NCBI GenBank assembly: GCA_015178975.1
Contig: WHVD01000079.1
Location: forward strand, 186,001-250,000
Direction: 5' to 3'
Source: Hysterangium stoloniferum
Taxonomy: Eukaryota > Basidiomycota > Agaricomycetes > Hysterangiales > Hysterangiaceae
DNA: 64,000 bases
The notes under the pieces were generated by a model, which saw only the letters and a program-made list of their open reading frames with translations, had not been told where the DNA came from and did no database searches. The position numbers were made by a program, and so were the translations under genes. Shown here in pieces: positions 57,346 through 64,000 of the stretch (position 1 is its first letter; every line of letters starts with the position of its first letter).

Positions 57346-57690
57346 TCACTGAGCAAATATTTGTTTTCTTTTAGGACAATCCCTTGCCCAATGTGATGAA
57401 TCCCCACATTCGAAACAATCTGATTGAGGATTGCTCCTTCTGATTGACACTCCACGTGGAATGGCAGCACCCTCTACTTTGATATGCTCCTCTTTGCGGA
57501 CTGATACCCCTCTGGGCATGAAATGCAGAACCTTCAGCATACCCAGGATGTATCTCTTTTCAAATTTCAACTTGTCGTAACTTATTGACGACTTCTTCAA
57601 CAGTGTCAACATCATAATTGATTGTTGTTGACATTATATCGAAATCTTCAGGCAGCATACTCATGAATAGACTGAGATAACATTGCTTCA
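57346..57690 (-). pseudogene. gag: Copia Gag C-terminal part of element C
   Basis: On minus: MLPEDFDIMSTTINYDVDTV (Gag helical region, about 57660) and a CCHC knuckle CFECGDSSHWARDC (about 57400). At about 57690 it abuts a fragment of the propeller gene. Confidence 0.75.
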
Positions 57691-57955
57691 TTTGGCAGCA
57701 GCACAAGTGTAACGGCCCACAATCCAGGAAGTCCATGGCCCCAAATGGGAAATTCCATATGGGGAATGACTGCGCATTACTGTGTCTCGCAATAATTGTC
57801 ACGCGGCTGTCATTGTTAAAAACAAAGTGTGTCTGATGCCTCAATCCTACACTTTATCGGGGGAAACCAAGCAACATTTGTCATGTGCATCCCAGAAGAT
57901 GCTTTATCTCCCCCAATAAAGTGCAGGATCGAGGCATCAGACACACTTGGTTTTC
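57690..57955 (+). pseudogene. Propeller-gene fragment followed by its own inverted piece
   Basis: 57690-57907 matches 1557-1789 of the propeller gene in the plus direction. 57908-57955 is the reverse complement of 57822-57866, creating a hairpin of about 45-bp arms. The inverted gene copy continues on the other side of the big transposon at 62439-62485 (GACAGCCGCGTGACAATTTT...). So a fold-back gene fragment existed first and the transposon then entered it. Confidence 0.7.
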
Positions 57956-57956
57956 A

Positions 57957-58494
57957 CAGCCGTTTCGGTTATGTAAGACCTGGAATCAAATTTGCATACT
58001 ATAAAAATCATAAAAATAAGAAAGTGTGATATCTTGTGAACAAGAACATGTAAATTCATGAAACTTTGTACCTATTTTTATACCATATGCGGCTATAATA
58101 ATTTAATGTTAATCCTATAAAATATCACTCACTTCCAATATCGGAAAATAAGCCACAGATGTCATGCTGTATAGAACTTTGCATGAGAATGGGATGATTT
58201 AAAATTCTGAAACTTGGGTATTTTTTACTTAAATATAATTATAAAATTATGCAATAGCTTTGTAATGATATGTGGTTGACCTGCAGTTGAATCACAACTT
58301 TTGTTGCTGTCTATATGCATCAAGGAAAAATGCTAATTTAGAAGCATTTATGTAATGTTCTGTAAAATCATAATAAATATATATAACTCTATATATAACT
58401 AAATCTATTTAAGATAATATTTTGATAGATAGACAAGTGTTTATTTTGCAAGAGCGGCACTCTAACATGCATTTGCTGTGACTGTCACACCATG
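57957..58494 (+). repeat. Left terminal inverted repeat (538 bp)
   Basis: Matches 61905-62436 in reverse with a few percent differences and small indels. AT-rich interior, ending near TGTGACTGTCAC. The transposase ATG lies about 60 bp inside it, so the repeat probably contains the promoter of both genes. Confidence 0.85.
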
Positions 58495-58556
58495 TGATAG
58501 TTTGTTCGTATCTCGCTGTATCTCTTTCTACAGTGGGGTTGTCGTCATGCCTCAAC

Positions 58557-59768
58557 ATATTCCAGAGGACCAAAGGCAACGTCAGAGATACACAGAAGAT
58601 CTTTGTAAATGCATTATTCGTATCAAAATCATCTGGGGTCGCACAATAAACTTCATCCACCATGAGCTGGGTATATCACACTCAGTATCAAATGAACTCT
58701 CAAGATATGGCAGGAAACAGGGGAGGTGGTACCTATTAAGAAATTTGAAAAGGAAAGGCGGTGCAGGATAATGACAGATGGTGAAATTCAAGTGAGTTCT
58801 GTCAGTCCTATTTCTGATTCATTTTTCTTACAAAGTATGGATACTTAGTTCCTTTTCACTCTTTTAGAGTGTAAACCAGACATGTTCTTAGATGAGCTCC
58901 AAGATGAACTGAGGGTGCAGCATGGCCTTATTGTTGGATTATCAACAATCTGGGATACACTGACAGAATTGGGACTTAGTCAGAAACAGGTGAGTTATCA
59001 TCCTTTATCATGTGATTTGTTAAGTGAATTTTGAACATTATAAATTGGTAAAATTGCTGCTGAACAAAATGAACATGCTCGTGCTCGGTTTCACTTTGAG
59101 ATTGGTGCTGAATCTCCAGAGTGGCTTGTTTTCATAGATGAAAGCCAGCTTGACATCAGGACAACTTATCAACTGTATGGCTGGGCACCGAAGGGGAATA
59201 GGGCGAGAATGCCTGCCAAGTTTCAGCAGGGTAAAGGGTGAGTTCCACATATATTGCAAATGAACTATTATTAATGATTTCGGTTTCTAGGTATTCCTTA
59301 CTGCCAGCTTTATGTAGTGACAGAATTATCTACTGTGATATCAAAGCTGGTGCCTATGATGGGGCTGCATTCATTTCCTACATTGAAGATCTCCTACAGC
59401 ATATGAATCCATGGCCAGAGCCACGAAGTGTTCTGGTGATGGACAATTGTGCAATCCACCATGTTGATGATGTCAGGTATTTATGTGAGGAACGGTGTGT
59501 ATATTGATATATTGTTTTCAGTCTTTCAATTTACTTTGTTTTCAGCAGTGTTATGTTATACTATTTGCCACCTTATTCCCCTGACCTCAACCCTATCGAG
59601 GAAGCATTTGCTTATGTCAAGACCTATTTACGACGTCATGGTGACACCTTCCGCACTGCATTACAATCAGACAATCAAGTTGGGATTTTCTCATACTTAT
59701 ATACTGCATTGGGTATGATAACTGCAGAGAAGTCTAGAGGTTGGATGCGTCATTCAGGATACTGGTAG
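58557..59768 (+). CDS. IS630/Tc1-type DDE transposase, multi-exon
   Basis: ATG 58557 (MPQHIPEDQRQRQRYTEDLC) begins an HTH-type N-terminus; a frame problem or unrecognised intron near 58700 precedes KKFEKERR. Introns are visible at about 58791-58865, 58991-59045, 59239-59290 and 59476-59545. The core has FIDESQLD (first D, about 59138), VLVMDNCAIHH (second D, about 59440) and [19 protein letters not shown] (E, about 59600), and it ends SGYW at 59768. The motifs and the RSVLVMDN context fit the DDE_3-type transposases common in agaricomycetes. After splicing most of the frame is open; it may be active or recently so. Confidence 0.75.
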
Positions 59769-60072
59769 ATATGAATGTATACCTATGAATACAAATATAC
59801 TGAAATTGGTCCACAACTTACATGTCAGGTTCAGATGCCAGTGCCTTAAACTATTTCCCAACTATTGATCAATATGGCAGTGTGCATCAAGCATGAAGTG
59901 TCAGCTGGAATACAACTGATCATTGGGCAATGAGGGGGATGTAAAATCTTCATTTGTCATGCCAGTTGGGCTAATTCTAGCTAGGACTTATCAGAAAATG
60001 GATCATAACAAATGTTCGATAATAATTGAGCTGCTAACACCATTCAATTGTTAGAGATGTTGGAATTGGCAA

Positions 60073-61870
60073 TTATTTCACCATGTGGAAGCCCATCTCC
60101 TTTGCAGCTTTACATAACTCTTCATAAACTGTAATGCACTTGAACATAGTAAAACTGAATCCTGCCTTTACCTCCATCCTAGTCAATGTTGCCAGATGGT
60201 CTAGAGTCAACTGGACCGAATCTTCAACCTCGAATTTCTTCAAAAGGCTCTCCCAGAGATTTAAGGATAGTGTCCCATTTTCATGAAGCTTTTCTAGCCA
60301 TTCCTGAACTGTGATTGCAGCAGTGATTGTTTGTGCCATTTCAGGACTGCTTCTGTTAGATACTTCTGGAGAGGGACTGCGTTGTGAATTGCTATGATGC
60401 CGATATCTCCTTCTATATATAGATTGGTTGATGTATCACGTGGCAGATTCACAATGATGTTTGGAACTGTAGGATGAGGAGGGAGGGTGTGAGAATTTGG
60501 AAGATCTGCCATTCGAACCACATGTGCTCCTTGATGGCGAACTGGCTCTGAAGTCTCTGTGAAATCATGATGAAAGTCCTTGAACAAAGGCACTTTTGGT
60601 GGCTGCCTCACTGTAACAGTATTAGGAGAATCGATCTGATAAAGAAATAACAATAAATATTGCAAATAAAATCAAAAATCTAATAAATAAGGACCCACTA
60701 AAGCCAAAACCCAAGCACGGATCTGCATCATATTCAGCTCCATATGTTGGTTATATCTATTGATTTTGCATCTTTTTTCAACTCCACAGATGAGGCAGCT
60801 TTTCAACTCTGAGAGAAGTTGTCATTCTATTTCCTGGTATTTTCTTGTGTAACCAACAGTATTATCTGCATTTTTTGTGCCATTTCCTGAGGTGTCGGTG
60901 TCAGTTTCATCTTCGAAATAATTGGTACTGCTGCTAAATGTCTTTTTACTGGATTTTGATATATTAGATGGCTTCGTATTCTTATCATGGTGCACTTTGC
61001 AAATGGAGAAGTCCTGGAGAAACTATCAATAGGTAAGTATAGGCTAAACCATGTTTTGTCAAATATAATACTGTACATACCTTGTCAGGAAATTTCACTT
61101 CGGCAAATGCATCATTGCCTTTCTTGGTTACCTCTTTCCGATAGTTCACAACAATGCGGGCCCAATCTTCTTCATTATCCAATGAGCAGGGTACCCTTTT
61201 GTTCATTGACATAACAACAGAAATATGGGGCCTTTTCCGTGCCTTGCATTCTGATGCTTTGGCCTTTGCAAATATTTTTTCAATAATCTCGGGATAAGGA
61301 GTTGTCGAAGGTATGACAAGTAGACTATAGGAAATTGTGCCACTTCGCCAGCTTGGAACATTTAATTGAATATCTGCCAGGATAAACTGTAAGGACAAGT
61401 GATATATATAAACCAAAATAAAACTCACCCTCTACAGCTAGTGCAGACTTCTTGTTTGAAATACTTTGAAGTTGCACAGACTTAATCCTTTTCCTATTAT
61501 CATTCATTCCCTCCTCTGAACTCTCATCATGTACAATACCCTGCAATGACCCAACATGGATAGAGGATGTCTTTTCGGGCACAAAGTCTGTGTCTGAGTT
61601 CTGATCTGGAGAGACAGCAAGGGCAGTACCATCACTTTCCACTTCTTCAGGGACAGATAGGAGAATGGGTTTGGAATAAGATGGCTTTTTTTTTGATTCC
61701 TGGACCTGATTCATAGATGCTTGAGCACGTGCAGATGGAATACGGATCCGTTGGCCTTTGACAATATTGTTAGAATCAATTTCATTAGATTGTGCAGAAC
61801 TCTGGGGGAATCCTGCACAACCCTTGGGATCCTCAGATATTGATCGTGGTTGACCACGGCCTCTTGCCAT
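60073..61870 (-). CDS. Second gene of the transposon, unknown function
   Basis: ATG 61870 (MARGRGQPRSISEDPKGCAG) lies just inside the right inverted repeat. Exon 1 61870-61429 (hydrophilic, Ser/Glu-rich), 42-nt intron, exon 2 61386-61081 (DIQLNVPSWRSGTISYSLLV; basic KAKASECKARKRPH), intron, exon 3 61022-60699 with a cysteine/histidine cluster (CLICGVEKRC...NQH), intron, exon 4 from 60635 (a PPKVPLFKDF segment), ending as a helical 80-residue domain (TVQEWLEKLHENGTLSLNLW, SAM-like in looks only) at 60073. One in-frame TGA near 60826 and one shift near 60340. About 540 residues. I know no function; position suggests an accessory DNA-binding or regulatory protein of the transposon. Confidence 0.6.
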
Positions 61871-61904
61871 TTGGACTGTTGAGTTGGACAATATTAATTT
61901 TTCG

Positions 61905-62436
61905 AGCACATCACACCCGTGACAGTCACAGCAATAGTGTGTTAGAGTGCTGTTCTTGCAAAACAAACACTTGTCTATCTATCAAAATATTATCTTAAAT
62001 ATATTTAGTTATATATAGAGTTATATATATTTATTATGATTTTACAGAACATTAAATGCTTCTAAATTAGCATTTTTCCTTGATGCATATAGACAACAAC
62101 AAAAGTTGTGATTCAACTGCAGGTCAACCACATATCATTACAAAAGCTATTGCATAATTTTATAATTATATTTAAGTAAAGTTTCAGAATTTTAAATCAT
62201 CCCATTCTCATGCAAAGTTCTATACAGCATGACATCTGTGGTTCATTTTCCAATATTGGAAGTGAGTGATATTTTATAGGATTAACATTGCATTATTATA
62301 GCCACATATGGTATAAGAATAGGTACAAAGTTTCATGAATTTACATGTTCTCGTTCACACGATATCACACTTCTTATTTTTATGATTTTTATAGTACGCA
62401 AATTTGATTCCGGGTCTTACGTAACCGAAACGGCTG
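61905..62436 (-). repeat. Right terminal inverted repeat
   Basis: Inverse of 57957-58494. Tip CAGCCGTTTCGG reads inward from 62436. Confidence 0.85.
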
Positions 62437-62769
62437 TAACGATGACAGCCGCGTGACAATTTTGCGAGACGCAGTAAAGCGAAAACTTCACAAATTGACG
62501 AGCATTGATTATTACTCAGCTACGCACTGATCACGCCAATCTCACTCCAACCTCAAGTGGAGAATATCGGAAGTAGCTTTGAAACTCTGATGGAGTTGGT
62601 CAATGCGAAACCCAATAGCTGACAGTGAAACGTCCAGGTCATTGTCACGGTTCATTTTCATTAATCACAGGGAGATTATCTCTTGGGCCAGTAAATGCCA
62701 ATCAATGGTGACATTATCAAACATAGTGTCCAAGTATATAAGACGTAGTATTGCGGGACAACACTTACA

Positions 62770-63275
62770 ATGGCTGAGGATATTCTCAAAGAAATCGGCC
62801 ACCCACAAATTCGACTCACGGAACTTCACTGCAAGGACTCATAGTTCCGAGCTCGCACAAGGCATATCCAACGTAAAGATCATTATATACGTGATGATCT
62901 TGGTGGCGAAAAGAGAAGCTGCTGTGCGCTATGTTCCCACTGCATATATGGTACATTTTTACAAACCCCCCCTATCTCATGAACAACACTGGAAGTTTGT
63001 AAGAGCTATGGGATTACAGCTATGTGAGAGTGAGGGACAAAATCTGGTGACACCAATATTGCTAAAACTCAAAGACACATTACTCTCGATTGCGTTATAC
63101 CTAATTCAGACTCTTGATCGAAACGCATCGATCCACGACGATCTCGTACTGGGTTTATTCCCCTGTTTCACCTTGTGCTACGAGTACAGCTTTCAGACAC
63201 ATTTTTACAAAAGAATTTTTCCTGTAATACCCCAGTCGTTTCTACTGCCATCCTATAGTAAGCAGCAACTGAGGT
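62770..63275 (+). pseudogene. Remnant of the small gene, right copy
   Basis: Starts MAEDILKEIGHPQIRLTELH as in the left arm, but a TAG replaces a Gln codon near residue 24 and further stops follow. Another frame (62603-63277) is open over the whole stretch but contradicts the left copy's protein-like frame, so it is probably a shadow. Confidence 0.35.
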
Positions 63276-63640
63276 GAGTTCTCTACTTGCACGTATTCTT
63301 ATAATTATTGGTAGCTGATGTATTTAGTTTAAGTTTCTGCTGCCCTAATGTAGGTAAATTCAATCGCTTCTATAGCCATCCTAGCCAATAACTGAGTTCA
63401 AACACCTGCTGCCCTATTATAGTTTTTATCAACATACACCTAATAACCAGAAGGGCCCTCCAAGGTAGATAGACGGATAATGATACAGCATGTCAGATAA
63501 TGTCCCTATGAATTGATTCATCCCCCTAAAAAACGAGAAAACGCTGAGTGGAGATCGAAATTTATGCATGGCAATATGGAGAAGTAGTATTCAAGACACA
63601 AAGAGCCATAGGAGCTCAAGCGTTTGTAATTCACCATCAA

Positions 63641-64000
63641 TCATGTCCTCTCCGAACCCGCCATCTCATCCTCGAGATCCATACCGCTCTCTGTCGATTC
63701 ATATGTTGACAATCGACGGGATATACGCCCCCCGGGGGGGCTAGCACGAGGTCTTCCACTGGCGGGAGCTGCTTCCTCGTCGTCCCCATCGGCCATAGCG
63801 CAAGAATCAGACACCGCTTGGTGTGATCGTCGCTCCACATCACCACTCGTAACGGGTTTTGGAGGAACATCGGGCGCTTCGTCGTCCAATGATTTATCTG
63901 GAATCTACGGATGCATATTTAGGACATGGGACTTCAGTGTGGATAAGGAATACGATAAAACAATGGGATGTACGTACGCCGAGCCGGATAAGGAACGCTG
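63641..64000 (-). pseudogene. MFS transporter C-terminal exon, right copy
   Basis: Minus frame 63889-63641 reads DDEAPDVPPKPVTSGDVERR and ends TESGMDLEDEMAGSERT, the same hydrophilic tail as at 11221-11476 but without that copy's stop. Upstream toward 64000 is the last membrane-span exon, cut by the window edge. It might be part of an intact transporter gene outside the window. Confidence 0.65.

Larger units (their letters stand above)
48195..57690 (-). mobile_element. Copia-type element C, truncated and split
   Basis: On minus the order is gag with knuckle (57690-57346), protease-like FLDSAASGHYV (56480), GAG-pre-integrase region (56260-55960), integrase NNGTELINSEF and PQQNGVVERGI (55690-55560), then after the nested element D the RT and RNase H part (49441-48205). 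It stops abruptly at about 48200 within RNase H, without an LTR. It is split by element D (49443-55072) and a solo LTR (56617-57345). Many stops. Confidence 0.8.
57957..62436 (+). mobile_element. Two-gene DNA transposon with ~0.53-kb terminal inverted repeats
   Basis: Ends CAGCCGTTTCGGTTA and inverse. The right flank is TA (62437-62438), the left flank CA (57955-57956), explained by one T-to-C change. Inverted repeats are 57957-58494 and about 61905-62436. Inside, an IS630/Tc1-type transposase gene on plus and a second gene on minus converge, with 3' ends at 59768 and 60073. The element is 4480 bp. Confidence 0.85.
62545..64000. repeat. Right arm of large inverted duplication (partner 11095-12965)
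   Basis: Reverse complement of the left arm: small frame (62717-62548), MAEDILKEI frame (from 62770 on plus, stops inside), non-coding stretch, then the MFS C-terminal exon. It lacks the 397-bp element found at 12398. The arm reaches the window end. Confidence 0.8.

Noticed and set aside
62603..63277. Open plus frame of 224 codons in the right duplication arm
   Set aside because: The matching left arm keeps a different frame as protein-like; this one spans the divergent-promoter region and has no counterpart start.

Overview
The window looks like an accessory, repeat-rich compartment of a filamentous basidiomycete nuclear genome, probably an agaricomycete. The pointers are GT-AG introns of about 45-60 nt, a many-exon cytochrome P450, LTR retrotransposons with a chromodomain, and DDE transposases of the kinds common in agaricomycetes. 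I cannot name the species. There are no rRNA genes, no bacterial operons and no CRISPR array.

Host genes are few. I can support: a beta-propeller-like, proline-tailed protein (1313-2588); two copies in opposite orientation of a small multi-pass membrane protein (4076-6745 + and 48011-47109 -); one essentially intact cytochrome P450 with about 14 introns (43828-46244), plus a decayed fragment (13100-13640); and at least five decayed pieces of a DHA2-type MFS transporter (1-1060, 2917-3600, 7041-7935, 8960-11476, 63641-64000). Three of these genes share a promoter module. Several host blocks exist as inverted duplicates: 1-1060 with 8640-10190, 3900-7010 with 46800-48140, and 11095-12965 with 62545-64000.

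The rest is a museum of nested mobile elements whose joints can mostly be read to the base. (i) 18846-25908 is a Tc1-like element, split by a larger TA-targeting transposon with a ~860-codon DDE gene, itself split by another Tc1-like element and by a solo LTR. (ii) 26231-42122 is a decayed 15.9-kb Ty3/chromovirus-type insertion (TSD CATGA) holding a younger 7.5-kb relative in reverse orientation (32237-39748, TSD CTTTT). Both relatives show an 11-nt LTR/PBS complementarity as in Tf1 self-priming, and both carry an antisense, intron-containing gene with a Zn2Cys6-like cysteine pattern between pol and the 3' LTR. (iii) 48195-57690 is a reverse-strand copia element split by a deleted copia element (49443-55072), which in turn holds a minisatellite-swollen solo LTR and a fold-back Tc1 derivative; another solo LTR lies further along. 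(iv) 57957-62436 is a 4.5-kb transposon with ~0.53-kb terminal inverted repeats, an IS630/Tc1-type transposase on + and a second, convergent, multi-exon gene of unknown function on -. (v) 15613-17008 is a compact gag-only (TR-GAG type) retroelement with an intact gag ORF.

The best candidates for undescribed biology are the antisense zinc-cluster gene of the Ty3 elements, the two-gene long-TIR transposon, and the fold-back Tc1 that could make hairpin RNA. Exon limits come from splice signals and frame continuity only; no search or expression data were available.
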